Assembly (NCBI GenBank): GCA_002393955.1
Contig: DGSK01000001.1
Coordinates: 412,356 to 476,355 of the forward strand
Origin: Lachnospiraceae bacterium UBA4364
GTDB taxonomy: Bacteria; Bacillota; Clostridia; Lachnospirales; Lachnospiraceae
DNA: 64,000 nt
Reading direction: 5' to 3'
Shown here: in pieces, positions 43,992 to 52,729 of the stretch
Layout of the letters: each line of letters starts with the position of its first letter
Position numbering within the stretch: position 1 is the first letter of the stretch
Notes under the pieces: generated by a model
The model's database searches: none
Seen by the model: the letters and a program-made list of their open reading frames with translations, nothing else
Told to the model about the DNA's origin: nothing
Position numbers and translations under genes: made by a program

Positions 43992-45005
43992 TCAGACAAT
44001 GATATCATCTCCGCCGCCTCTGGATATGACTATCTCACCGGCATCCTCGAGTTTCCTTATCTCATTAACGATCTTCTGCTGTGCATCTTCAACATCCTTC
44101 ATACGCACAGGCCCCATGAATTCCATATCTTCCTTGATCATATCAGCAAGGCGCTGTGAAAGGTTCTTGAATATCTTGCCCTGAACTTCCTCATTGGAGC
44201 CCTTGAGTGCAAGGGACAGCTCACTGTTCTCAACATCCCTGAGTACACGCTGCACAGCCTTATCATCAAGCTGCATGATATCCTCGAATACGAACATCTT
44301 CTTCTTGATCTCATCGGCAAGCTCAGGATCCTCGATCCCAAGAATCTCCATGATATGTTTTTCAGTACCGCGGTCTGTGGAATTGAGGATCTCAACAACC
44401 TGGTCAACTCCGCCGATCTGGGTGTAATCCTGGTTAACGAGATTAGCCAGCTTGCTTTCAAGGACACGTTCTACTTCCTGTATAACATCAGGGCTGGTCC
44501 TGTCCATTGTAGCTATACGTCTGGCAACATCCGCCTGTGAATCCGACGGAAGCGCCGACAGTATCAATGCCGCCTGATTTGATGAAAGATATGAAAGTAT
44601 CAGGGCAATGGTCTGGGGGTGCTCATCCTGGATAAAGGAAAGCAGCTGGGAAGCATCCGTTTTCCTGACAAATTCGAAAGGCTTGACCTGGAGGGACGCC
44701 GTGAGCTTTCCGATGACATCCAGCGCCTTGTCCGCACCAAGAGCCTTCTCTAACAGCTCTTTGGCATATCCGATACCGCCTTCCGCAATATACTGCTGCG
44801 CCAGACAGATCTCATAGAATTCGTTTATGACATCCTCTTTTATCTGCGGTGATATGCTTCTCGTATTTGCTATCTCAAGCGTGAGATCTTCTATTTCCTC
44901 TTCCTTCAGATGCTTAAAAACGGTAGCGGAAGTTTCCGGTCCCAGTGTTATGAGCAATATAGCAGCTTTTTGAAGTCCTGAAAGATTACTTCCTTCCGAA
45001 GCCAT
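43992..45005 (-). CDS. fliG: Flagellar motor switch protein FliG
   Basis: Rotor protein that carries the torque-generating charges and binds the MS ring, 337 residues, normal length. The start GLQKAAILLITLGPETSATV, the middle-domain EHPQTIALILSYLSSNQAAL and the C-terminal LDDKAVQRVLRDVENSELSL with GPVRMKDVEDAQQKIVNEIR are diagnostic. Located between fliF and fliH in the standard order. Confidence 0.97.
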   Translation of the reverse strand: MASEGSNLSGLQKAAILLITLGPETSATVFKHLKEEEIEDLTLEIANTRSISPQIKEDVINEFYEICLAQQYIAEGGIGYAKELLEKALGADKALDVIGKLTASLQVKPFEFVRKTDASQLLSFIQDEHPQTIALILSYLSSNQAALILSALPSDSQADVARRIATMDRTSPDVIQEVERVLESKLANLVNQDYTQIGGVDQVVEILNSTDRGTEKHIMEILGIEDPELADEIKKKMFVFEDIMQLDDKAVQRVLRDVENSELSLALKGSNEEVQGKIFKNLSQRLADMIKEDMEFMGPVRMKDVEDAQQKIVNEIRKLEDAGEIVISRGGGDDIIV

Positions 45006-45037
45006 TTTAATCCTCTATCCCCCTTATAAAACTATGA

Positions 45038-46642
45038 TCACAGATCCTCATTCAGCCAGTTGCGCAACAGGTTGGCTGCCGCGTCCGGATTGTCTTCCAC
45101 AAATTTCTCGACTATCTTCCTGGCCTCAGACTTATCCTCTACACCGATCTCCTCAAGTTCCTCCTGAGGTGTGGACTGAAGTATCTCATCTATGGAAACC
45201 TCAGGCTCCGGCTCTTCTTCCCTTGCCTGACGCATGCTGCGCAGGATAACAAATGCCAGCAGACCAAGAATGAGAAGTATAAGCAATACCGTAAGGATAT
45301 CCGTTATATCCATCGCAAGGCCTTCATGATCAACAAAGAAAGGCTCCTCATATGACAGGATAGTTATGTGATCTACACCTATACCGGTGGCTGTAGATAC
45401 TGCCTGCACAAGATCCGGATCAACCTCGAGCTTTGTGCGGACATCATTATTCAGCTTGTACTGATCCCAGGTAATCCCCTCAAGCAGCCCCTGATCCTTT
45501 ACATCATCCTCACGGATCACCTTATAGGTAAGGGTGGTCACGGAAAGGGACGACTCGTCATACTTTATGGCACCTGCAGGAATCTGCTGCAGAAGCGTCG
45601 ATTCATTTGGCAGGTAATCATAGGATTCCTCGACCACATGGGCATTGGAGTACTCATTGTCCTCATATTCATAGCCTGTCTCAGTATTGGAATCTGTTCC
45701 GGGTACACCGGATACTCCTCCGCTGGAGTCAGACTGGTAGATATCCTTACTTGCAAGCACGCCCTGTTCCTTGTCCTCGTCAGGCCAGTACAGATGGTTT
45801 GCTTTTTCCGTATAGCTGTTATCCAGTACCACATTAACAGCTGCCTCAATCGATGAAAACTGGTTAGTAGCTGTCAGGACTCTTATCACTTCAGAACGCA
45901 TGCTGTTAGATACCTGCTCCTGCAGAGCATACTGACTGGATGCGGAACCGTATGTGGAATTGTCATTCGTTCCGGCAAAAAGCAGGTTGCCGTCGCTGTC
46001 AAGGATAGTAACGTGCTCAGTAGTATCATTTCCCAAAGCAGTAGCAACAAACCTTGCTATAGCCTCTGCATTTTCCCTGGTGCAGACATCCGAGAGATCC
46101 AGGTTTACTGCCGCATAAGCTTCCTTGTTCTGTGCGATCAGGGTACCGTTCTCCTCCGGAAGGCTAAGCTGCACGGAAGCTTTATTTACGAAGCTGTAGG
46201 ACTCAAGCTCTTCCTCCATGAAATCCTGAAGATATACGATGTACCTTTTCTGGGTATTCGATTCTGTGGTAAAGAAATTACCGTTTGTCACATTGTCTAT
46301 GGACATGGCATCCGTAGATATATTGTTGGATCCCAAAAGGAGGTTTGCCTTTGTATAGTCTTTTCTGTTAATGCTTATTTCCAGGCCATCCTCACTGGTC
46401 ACATATACTATATCCTCCCCCTCTAACAGTGCGATAACCTCATTAGCCTGCTTGGCATTTTCAGCAGTATATATCTTTACATACTCGGGACGGGTAACAG
46501 CAAAAATAAGCACAGCAAAAGCAAAAACCGTTGCTATGGCAATTGCCGCAATAGTGATTTTCTGCCTGCGTGAAAATTTTTCCCACCATTCCAAAAGTCT
46601 TCTCGGAAGGTTCCTGAACCACGCAACTATTCGATCTACCAT
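45038..46642 (-). CDS. fliF: Flagellar MS-ring protein FliF
   Basis: Base of the flagellum, a membrane ring protein of 534 residues. The N-terminal membrane segment (ITIAAIAIATVFAFAVLIFA) lies at 30-49, ring-building domains follow (VIALLEGEDIVYVTSEDGLE; ASVQLSLPEENGTLIAQNKE), and a second membrane segment (ITDILTVLLILLILGLLAFV) is near 444-463 before the FliG-binding tail PQEELEEIGVEDKSEARKIV. The ATG follows GGAAAGGA. A 170-base spacer separates it from fliE. Confidence 0.96.
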   Translation of the reverse strand: MVDRIVAWFRNLPRRLLEWWEKFSRRQKITIAAIAIATVFAFAVLIFAVTRPEYVKIYTAENAKQANEVIALLEGEDIVYVTSEDGLEISINRKDYTKANLLLGSNNISTDAMSIDNVTNGNFFTTESNTQKRYIVYLQDFMEEELESYSFVNKASVQLSLPEENGTLIAQNKEAYAAVNLDLSDVCTRENAEAIARFVATALGNDTTEHVTILDSDGNLLFAGTNDNSTYGSASSQYALQEQVSNSMRSEVIRVLTATNQFSSIEAAVNVVLDNSYTEKANHLYWPDEDKEQGVLASKDIYQSDSSGGVSGVPGTDSNTETGYEYEDNEYSNAHVVEESYDYLPNESTLLQQIPAGAIKYDESSLSVTTLTYKVIREDDVKDQGLLEGITWDQYKLNNDVRTKLEVDPDLVQAVSTATGIGVDHITILSYEEPFFVDHEGLAMDITDILTVLLILLILGLLAFVILRSMRQAREEEPEPEVSIDEILQSTPQEELEEIGVEDKSEARKIVEKFVEDNPDAAANLLRNWLNEDL

Positions 46643-46812
46643 TTACTTGTCCTTTCCTGCGATGTACCTGATACTGATATTCTGACTCTGATATCCGCCT
46701 TCAGATTTTTCTCTAAAGTTTCCTGCAGTCATGCTGATTTTTCTTTCTTATTGATATGATTGATATGACAGCTGCTTACGGCTGCCATTTTCGCTGCATC
46801 ATATATCTGATT

Positions 46813-47136
46813 TTATATCTGCATATTGATCAGCGTCCTGTATGACTCCATAAATGCATTCTTTACAGCCACTGTATATTGCAGAGATGTGGAAGCTTTC
46901 TGGAGTGCCACAGCCAGATCATGAGTACTTGTCGCCTCTCCCATTGCGAGCTTTATCTCTTCGTTTTCAGCCTGTGACAGGTATCCGTTGGTCTGATTAA
47001 CATTGCTGATCATGGAATTAAAGATCGCGCCGAACATGTCATCATCTTCCTTCTCCCTGATCATGCTCCGGTCTGTCAGCGGCTCTATAGTTCTCAGATT
47101 ATCTCTGAATACATTTGTTGCATTTATAGGTCCCAT
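46813..47136 (-). CDS. fliE: Flagellar MS-ring/rod junction protein FliE
   Basis: Small exported protein (107 residues) that links the MS ring to the rod. The C-terminal helix pattern EATSTHDLAVALQKASTSLQ with VKNAFMESYRTLINMQI is the FliE signature, and the length is typical. The ATG follows AGAGGATT. It stands between flgC (220-base spacer) and fliF (170-base spacer). Confidence 0.93.
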   Translation of the reverse strand: MGPINATNVFRDNLRTIEPLTDRSMIREKEDDDMFGAIFNSMISNVNQTNGYLSQAENEEIKLAMGEATSTHDLAVALQKASTSLQYTVAVKNAFMESYRTLINMQI

Positions 47137-47356
47137 AAATCAATCCTCTTTGCTATAACGTACGCTCCGGTCATTCGTGATCCCGGTCTGTGACAGCTGT
47201 ATTTTCACAGTTATTTTCCTGATTTATATACTCACCGCACACATACCGTCATAATCATCCGTATCTGTGAAAGAAACCACCAAAACTGTTCATATCTATC
47301 CACAAGTAAGTGGTCTGCTGACCAATCCTGTATTGTTGTCAAAACGCTTTAATCCG

Positions 47357-47860
47357 TCAAGACCTTGCCGTAAGCTCAAGTCCCTTGGTTGCCATGGCTT
47401 TGCTGGCATTGAACACCGTTGCATTTGCCTCATAAGCTCTTGATGCATCTATCAGGTTAGTCATCTCGGTAACGGTATTCACATTCGGGTATGTCACATA
47501 GCCGTTCTCATCCGCATCAGGATGGGACGGATCATAAACCATGTTCATCTGGGTATCCTCATCCTCATGGATGTCATCAATCTTGACACCGTACCCGATC
47601 ATATCATCGGCAATGGCATGACGTCCGATCCTTTGCTGGGTACGCCCGTCTCCCACAATTGAGTTAAGCACCCTGCCGAAATGCCTTCTGTCTGCCTCAG
47701 TCTCCTGAGTTGCAAAGGTTACCACCTTGCGCCTGTACGGGGTACCGTCAGCCGTACGTGTGGTATTGGCATTTGCAACATTTTCCGCAATGGTATCCAT
47801 ACGGTAACGTTCGGCAGTAAGTCCAGTGGCCGATATATCAAAAGCTGTAAACATTCCCAT
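47357..47860 (-). CDS. flgC: Flagellar basal-body rod protein FlgC
   Basis: Rod protein of 167 residues. The start MFTAFDISATGLTAERYRMD, ENVANANTTRTADGTPYRRK and the end MTNLIDASRAYEANATVFNA are characteristic. I use the ATG at 47860, eight bases after AGGAGG, which removes seven codons from the longest frame. It follows flgB after 132 bases; that spacer contains a small GCGGC/GCCGC hairpin near 47971-47986. Confidence 0.95.
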   Translation of the reverse strand: MGMFTAFDISATGLTAERYRMDTIAENVANANTTRTADGTPYRRKVVTFATQETEADRRHFGRVLNSIVGDGRTQQRIGRHAIADDMIGYGVKIDDIHEDEDTQMNMVYDPSHPDADENGYVTYPNVNTVTEMTNLIDASRAYEANATVFNASKAMATKGLELTARS

Positions 47861-47992
47861 ATCTTTCTCCTCCTGCTGCATGAGTGCAGTCCCTCGAAGA
47901 TAATCCCTGCGTGCTTATCCGAGGATCACCAGATCCCGGATCCGTTCGTTTTTTCGGATTTTATCAGGCGGCTTCTATGCCGCATCCGTGTA

Positions 47993-48385
47993 TCACGTGG
48001 ACATCGCCGTGCGCAGGTTTGAAAACTCATTCTGCATGCAGCTTACCAGCGCATTGTATGTGATCTGATTCTCTGCAAGGTAAACATTTTCGGTATCCAC
48101 ATCCACATTATTCCCATCTATACGGTAGCTGTAATCAAAAGCATCCGTATACACTCTGGGTTCTATCCTGGACAGCTGCAGGTTATACACACGCTGATCC
48201 AGATTGTCATACTCTACTTTATTCAGTACTCTGGTGAATTCTTCCTCGAAAGACACATCCTGGCGTTTATAGCCCGGAGTATCCGCATTTGCTATATTGT
48301 TGGATATTGCTTCGTTCCTAAGCCATGCCGCATCCGCAGCCTTATCAAGTGCATCCACGTATGAAAAAACATGTCCGTTTACCAC
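47993..48385 (-). CDS. flgB: Flagellar basal-body rod protein FlgB
   Basis: Proximal rod protein and first gene of the flagellar operon. The family signature LRNEAISNNIANADTPGYKR is present, with RVYTDAFDYSYRIDGNNVDV and ENQITYNALVSCMQNEFSNL. I start at the GTG at 48385, five bases after AAGGAGG, giving 130 residues; the open frame extends ten codons upstream to a TTG through the ribosome site. Upstream is a 416-base region rich in palindromes, then codY, the same neighbour as in Bacillus. Confidence 0.95.
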   Translation of the reverse strand: MVNGHVFSYVDALDKAADAAWLRNEAISNNIANADTPGYKRQDVSFEEEFTRVLNKVEYDNLDQRVYNLQLSRIEPRVYTDAFDYSYRIDGNNVDVDTENVYLAENQITYNALVSCMQNEFSNLRTAMST

Positions 48386-48528
48386 AGTCTCCTCCTTGCC
48401 GGCGAAAGCCCCCAAAGTATAAAAAAATACACGGCAGCAATCCGTCTAACCCGAATGCGTCCATGCATCATCGAAAACAACCTGTCCATGTTGTCCCACA
48501 ACATATGAGGCCTGAAGCTCTCATACAT

Positions 48529-48632
48529 ATTATATCGGCTTAGCTTATATATTTGTGTACAGTTTTTTAATGTCAAAATTATGGATAATTGACAGCCACT
48601 CTGTACAATTACCCATAATTATTTTATGTACA
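48529..48632 (-). promoter_or_regulatory. Palindrome-rich control region of the flagellar operon
   Basis: On the minus strand GCCGATAT (48532-48539) is a perfect sigma-28 -10 and overlaps TATAAT (48529-48534); no TAAA lies at 15 bases, so sigma-28 use is uncertain. TTGACA (48571-48576) could be a -35 for an AT-rich -10 at 18-19 bases. TGTACA occurs three times (48556, 48602, 48627). TGTCAA (48571) and TTGACA (48589-48594) are ends of a 24-base imperfect palindrome around ATTATGGATAAT. The density of repeats suggests binding of one or more regulators. The whole gap 48386-48801 has no gene. Confidence 0.5.
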
Positions 48633-48712
48633 CTAATATTATAATGTTTTCGACATAAAATACAAGAGAAAATTGTGTTATTTGAACTAAATATTGCTTT
48701 ACAAAAGTAAAA

Positions 48713-48742
48713 GCCACACCATATATTGTAATATGATGCGGC
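48713..48742 (-). terminator. Terminator after codY
   Basis: GCCACACCATAT and ATATGATGCGGC pair with two mismatches; on the minus strand TTTTACTTTT follows. It lies about 60 bases after the codY stop and should separate codY from the flagellar operon. Confidence 0.65.
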
Positions 48743-48769
48743 CATTTTAGTTTACATAATTTTCCTTAA

Positions 48770-48793
48770 ACTTAAACTTATACTTAAACTTAT
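48770..48793. repeat. Two tandem copies of a 12-base repeat behind codY
   Basis: ACTTAAACTTAT occurs twice in tandem (48770-48781 and 48782-48793), with an eroded copy before, nine bases beyond the codY stop codon. Meaning unknown; probably slippage in an AT-rich tail. Confidence 0.7.
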
Positions 48794-48801
48794 ACGTATT
48801 C

Positions 48802-49626
48802 CTATCCTTCCGTGATGGAATAGATCAGTTCGTTGATAACCTTTATCTCTGTGCCCCTGACTCCCCTGGATCTGGTCTCAAAGATGCCCGCTCCGGCCAT
48901 TTTCTTGACCGCATTTACAAGACTGGTCCTTGATATACCGCTCTCTTCCGACAGTCTGGTCAGATTTACGATGCCGCAGCCGTTTTCATCAAGCTTCGAA
49001 AGCACGGCCCTTACTGACTCTGTTTCAGACTTGCTGGTCACTTCAAGCACCCCGTTAACAGTCTTTTCCAGACGGTCGCTCTCATCATTTTCTTCCTTTT
49101 TGGAACGCATCATTTCGAGTCCCACTACTGTAGCCGCATATTCCGAGAGAATGATATCATCTATGCCATACTCTTCTCCGTTTCTGTATATGAAAAGGGT
49201 TCCTAACCTCTCACCGCCTATGAAAATAGGAGTGATCATAACCCTGTATTCCACATGTTTTTCACCCTTGTCCGATACGGATTCACCACGATTGCGGCGC
49301 TCGTATCCATGAGCAGTCTTCCATGAGAAACCTAAAGCCAGAAGCCCGGCATTTTCCTGAGTTGAAAGTATCGAAAGAAAACGGTCATTCAGTGCATTGT
49401 CAATATAATTGCCTACCTCATAACCAAGCATTTCCTCGATTTTTTCCACGGAGCCGTTTTCACACGCCCCCAGCACCTTACCCCTGCGGCTTATGACCAG
49501 AGCATCCGATGAAAGAGTATCCGACACCACCGTGCATATATCCGTAAATGCCACTTTTGATGAAACGTTATTATGTAAAAGACTGCCTATGCGTCTTGTC
49601 CTGTCAAGCAAACTTATTCCTGCCAT
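48802..49626 (-). CDS. codY: Global transcriptional regulator CodY
   Basis: GTP- and branched-chain-amino-acid-sensing repressor, 274 residues from the ATG at 49626, five bases after GAGGA. The frame is open 59 codons further upstream into topA, but CodY proteins begin at about ISLLDRTRRIGSLLHNN. The GAF domain with SSKVAFTDICTVVSDTLSSD and RVMITPIFIGGERLGTLFIY and the winged helix-turn-helix near the end (LTRLSEESGISRTSLVNAVK, MAGAGIFETRSRGVRGTEIK) are clear. The recognition helix is well conserved. It lies upstream of flgB and downstream of topA, as in many Firmicutes, and is functionally tied to the Liv transporter in this window by its ligand. Confidence 0.93.
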   Translation of the reverse strand: MAGISLLDRTRRIGSLLHNNVSSKVAFTDICTVVSDTLSSDALVISRRGKVLGACENGSVEKIEEMLGYEVGNYIDNALNDRFLSILSTQENAGLLALGFSWKTAHGYERRNRGESVSDKGEKHVEYRVMITPIFIGGERLGTLFIYRNGEEYGIDDIILSEYAATVVGLEMMRSKKEENDESDRLEKTVNGVLEVTSKSETESVRAVLSKLDENGCGIVNLTRLSEESGISRTSLVNAVKKMAGAGIFETRSRGVRGTEIKVINELIYSITEG

Positions 49627-49744
49627 ATTATCCTCATATGATTCTGTTATCTGCACCGAATCGCCAAGCAATGGCGGTGCCGCCGTCATCACAAATTCCT
49701 CAATACCAACTATAGCACATAATGAATCTGGCAATGCTGTATTT

Positions 49745-51841
49745 TCAGTCTTCTGATTCAGCCTGCTCTTCGGTATGTCCGCACTGCTCATCAATGCAGG
49801 CAAGCTTTTTTCCTTTTATTACCATCATATTTCCGCATTCGGGACACTTCTTTGCCACAGGTCTGTTCCAGTTCATAAAATCACATTCCGGTATATTCTC
49901 GCAGCCATAGTATCTTCTGCCCTTCTTGGTCATGCGGATAACGATCTCGCCGTCACATTTCGGACATTTTACTCCGATCTTCTCATAATAAGGCTTTGTA
50001 TTGCGACACTCCGGGAATCCGGGACAGGCAAGAAACCTGCCATGGGGGCCATACTTGATGACCATATTCCTGCCGCAGTTATCACAGACTATATCAGTCT
50101 CCTCATCCCTTATCTCTATATGGGACAGTTCTTCTTCAGCCTTCTTCACTGCAGTATCAAGATCCGGGTAGAAATTTTCGATTATGGTCTTCCATTTTAT
50201 ATCACCTTCACCCACACCATCGAGCATGCTTTCCATGTTTGCAGTAAATTTTGGATCTACAATTGCCGGAAATTCATCAACCATTATCTTGTTTACCGCT
50301 TCCCCCAGTTCCGAAACAAAGAGATTTTTATTTTCTTTGAGTATATACCTGCGGTACAGGATGGTAGAAATAGTCGGTGCATAGGTTGAAGGCCTGCCTA
50401 TCCCCTGCTCCTCCAAAGCCCTTACCAGGCTTGCTTCCGTATAGTGTGCAGGCGGCTGGGTAAAATGCTGCTTCTTCTCCAGTTCCTTGAAGATGATATC
50501 CCCAAGTGAATCCGCCTCCTTTATAAGGAAGGAATTTTCAGACTTGCCGCTGTCATCGTCCCTGCCTTCATCCGCATAGACCTTCATAAAGCCCTCAAAC
50601 TTCACACTGGATGCAGATGTCGAAAATACAATTCCCTCTGCCTCAAGCTTGAGAGACAAGGTTTCATAAACAGCCGGTGCCATACGGCTGGCTGCAAAGC
50701 GCTTCCAGATAAGGTCATACAGCCTGTACTGGTCACGGCTAAGATCATTCTTAAGCTTGGCAGGAGTATTGTTTATATCAGTCGGGCGTATTGCTTCATG
50801 GGCATCCTGTATCTTCTTCTCATCATCCTTTTTCTTAACAGGTCTGTCGGCTGTAAGATACTCCTCTCCATAAGCAGACTTTATGAAATTCTCTGCCATT
50901 TCCTTTGCATAATCCGATACCCGGGTAGAATCGGTACGCAGGTATGATATAAGTGCTGTGGTTCCCTGTCCCTTTATCGGCACACCTTCGTACAGCTGCT
51001 GGGCAACCTGCATGGTTTTCTTAGTTGAAAAATTAAGAGCCTTGCTGGCCTCCTGCTGAAGCGTGGAAGTAGTAAACGGAAGCGGTGATTTCCTGCTGCG
51101 CTCCCCCTTCTTTTTTTCTTTTATTGTAAATGAAGCATTTGAAAGTTTCTTCTCAAGGCGATCTGCCTCGGAAGCATTATCAATAGTCTTCTTTCCGTTT
51201 TCGTCAGAATAGAAATGTGCAACAAAAGACTTCTTGGTTCCCTTAGGAAGAAGAACTGCATCTACAGTCCAGTACTCTGAAGGAATAAAGGCATTGATCT
51301 CATCTTCCCTGTCACAGATCATACGGAGTGCAACACTCTGCACACGTCCGGCCGAGAGTCCGCGCTTAACCTTGGACCAGAGCAACGGCGAAATCCTGTA
51401 GCCCACCATTCGGTCAAGTATGCGTCTGGCCTGCTGTGCATCCACCAGATTCATATCTATCTCCCGGGCATTCTTTATTGATTCCTTTACTGCATTCTTG
51501 GTGATCTCATTGAACGAAATACGGGCCACCTTTTTATCAGCAAGCTTAAGTGCCTCATACAGATGCCAGCTGATCGCCTCACCCTCACGATCCGGGTCAG
51601 TTGCGAGATAAATCTTATCGGCTTTCTTTACCTCCTTACGGAGCATCGAAAGAATATCACCCTTGCCGCGGATAGTGATATATCTGGGTTCATAGTCATG
51701 TTCCACATCTATGCCCAGCTGAGATTTAGGCAGGTCACGCACATGCCCCTGACTGGCTACCACTTCGTAATTAGAACCCAGGAATTTTTTTATAGTCTTA
51801 ACCTTTGCAGGCGATTCCACAATAACAAGATTTTTTGCCAT
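49745..51841 (-). CDS. topA: DNA topoisomerase I
   Basis: Type IA topoisomerase that relaxes negative supercoils, 698 residues. The Toprim start VIVESPAKVKTIKKFLGSNY and IYLATDPDREGEAISWHLYE are intact, the nucleophilic Tyr is in ISYLRTDSTRVS, and three C-terminal zinc ribbons follow: CDNCGRNMVI, CPKCDGEIVI and CPECGNMMVI, each with a second Cys pair. Located directly upstream of codY (118 bases). In many relatives dprA precedes topA; here the next gene is a pilin instead. Confidence 0.97.
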   Translation of the reverse strand: MAKNLVIVESPAKVKTIKKFLGSNYEVVASQGHVRDLPKSQLGIDVEHDYEPRYITIRGKGDILSMLRKEVKKADKIYLATDPDREGEAISWHLYEALKLADKKVARISFNEITKNAVKESIKNAREIDMNLVDAQQARRILDRMVGYRISPLLWSKVKRGLSAGRVQSVALRMICDREDEINAFIPSEYWTVDAVLLPKGTKKSFVAHFYSDENGKKTIDNASEADRLEKKLSNASFTIKEKKKGERSRKSPLPFTTSTLQQEASKALNFSTKKTMQVAQQLYEGVPIKGQGTTALISYLRTDSTRVSDYAKEMAENFIKSAYGEEYLTADRPVKKKDDEKKIQDAHEAIRPTDINNTPAKLKNDLSRDQYRLYDLIWKRFAASRMAPAVYETLSLKLEAEGIVFSTSASSVKFEGFMKVYADEGRDDDSGKSENSFLIKEADSLGDIIFKELEKKQHFTQPPAHYTEASLVRALEEQGIGRPSTYAPTISTILYRRYILKENKNLFVSELGEAVNKIMVDEFPAIVDPKFTANMESMLDGVGEGDIKWKTIIENFYPDLDTAVKKAEEELSHIEIRDEETDIVCDNCGRNMVIKYGPHGRFLACPGFPECRNTKPYYEKIGVKCPKCDGEIVIRMTKKGRRYYGCENIPECDFMNWNRPVAKKCPECGNMMVIKGKKLACIDEQCGHTEEQAESED

Positions 51842-51968
51842 AAATTTCCTACCCCTTCATTAAAAACTCATATAAAACACACAGATTCGCAGTGATGCTC
51901 AAATCAAAAAATTCTTCCTGATCATCCGCAGAATCAGTAAAAGTCGTATTTACAACTCACGGTAAATT

Positions 51969-51997
51969 ACTATACAAAGAAAAAAAAGAATTGTCAA
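51969..51997 (-). promoter_or_regulatory. Promoter of topA
   Basis: On the minus strand TTGACA (51992-51997), 17 bases, TATAGT (51969-51974), about 125 bases upstream of the topA start codon. The surrounding 51950-52085 is very AT-rich and has no gene. Confidence 0.75.
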
Positions 51998-52092
51998 ATG
52001 GAAAATTTTGAAAAAAGCTTGAATAGTTGATTGGATAATAATTTAATAAATATTATAATTAATCATTTAAATATAGGAGAAACGCCTTAAAA

Positions 52093-52118
52093 AACAGCCA
52101 CTGTATACAGTGGCTGTT
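52093..52118 (-). terminator. Terminator after the last pilus gene
   Basis: A perfect 26-base palindrome built on AACAGCCACTGTA and its exact inverse. On the minus strand it ends in six T, about 50 bases after the pilin stop codon. It closes the type IV pilus locus. Confidence 0.92.
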
Positions 52119-52167
52119 GAAATTATACCTGCAAATTCTTAAATCCTACCTACCCCATAAAAAATGA

Positions 52168-52650
52168 TCACGGTGCATACGGTCCCTCAGGTGTAGGTGC
52201 TACCTCATATGTCCCCGATGCAGTCTCTATACCTACATGACACTCCAAATGGTTATCAACCTTTACCACCCACATCTTCCATTTAGTAGGCTGTGTCTTC
52301 TTGTATTCAAATTCCGGCATTATTCCGATATTCTGACCCGCAGTAGTAAAAAGCATTCCCATATGCAAAGCATAACTGGCTGACATATCCGTTCCGGGAG
52401 GCACTTCCGAACTCCATGATGTAGAATTGATTTGATCACGATATATTTCAGGCTCATTTGCCGCTGCCGTCAATGCAGACAAGATAGCTGTTCCATTAGA
52501 AACATCCTTCTGAATCTTACTCTTCTCAATATAACGGATAATAAATGCACCTACAACAGCTACGAGGACTGCAATGATGCCGATTACAATTACAAGTTCT
52601 ACCAGAGAAAATCCCTTACTCGATTTCAGCTTTTTACTAATCTTATTCAT
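52168..52650 (-). CDS. Type IV pilin-like protein, candidate major pilin
   Basis: Prepilin of 160 residues with a basic leader ending in SSKG and mature start FSLVELVIVIGIIAVLVAVV carrying Glu5. The helix continues into RYIEKSKIQKDV. The globular domain is small, has one Cys, and ends in a Pro-rich tail (PTPEGPYAP). Closest in this window is the orphan pilin at 20942. It is the last gene of the pilus cluster, just before a strong terminator and just after a stable hairpin, positions that favour high transcript level. The role as major pilin is inferred from size and place only. Confidence 0.85.
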   Translation of the reverse strand: MNKISKKLKSSKGFSLVELVIVIGIIAVLVAVVGAFIIRYIEKSKIQKDVSNGTAILSALTAAANEPEIYRDQINSTSWSSEVPPGTDMSASYALHMGMLFTTAGQNIGIMPEFEYKKTQPTKWKMWVVKVDNHLECHVGIETASGTYEVAPTPEGPYAP

Positions 52651-52676
52651 TATTTAACCCCGCTTTCTATAATAAT

Positions 52677-52703
52677 GTCAGACAATCATATTGATTGTCT
52701 GAC
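52677..52703 (-). other. Perfect hairpin between the PilW-like and pilin genes
   Basis: GTCAGACAATCA and TGATTGTCTGAC pair over 12 bases around three. It lies 27 bases upstream of the pilin start. Downstream on the minus strand is ATTATTATAG, too mixed for a standard terminator. It could shield a processed pilin message or act as an operator. Confidence 0.6.
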
Positions 52704-52729
52704 ACTATAATTATACATAATCAATTGCC

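Noticed and set aside
48587..48625. Plus-strand promoter antisense towards codY
   Set aside because: TTGACA on the plus strand has CATAAT at 19 bases, too far for a confident sigma-A promoter; the TTGACA is better explained as half of a palindrome.
51990..52020. CodY binding box upstream of topA
   Set aside because: An AATTTTCC half fits, but the second half of the AATTTTCWGAAAATT motif has too many mismatches in a generally AT-rich region.
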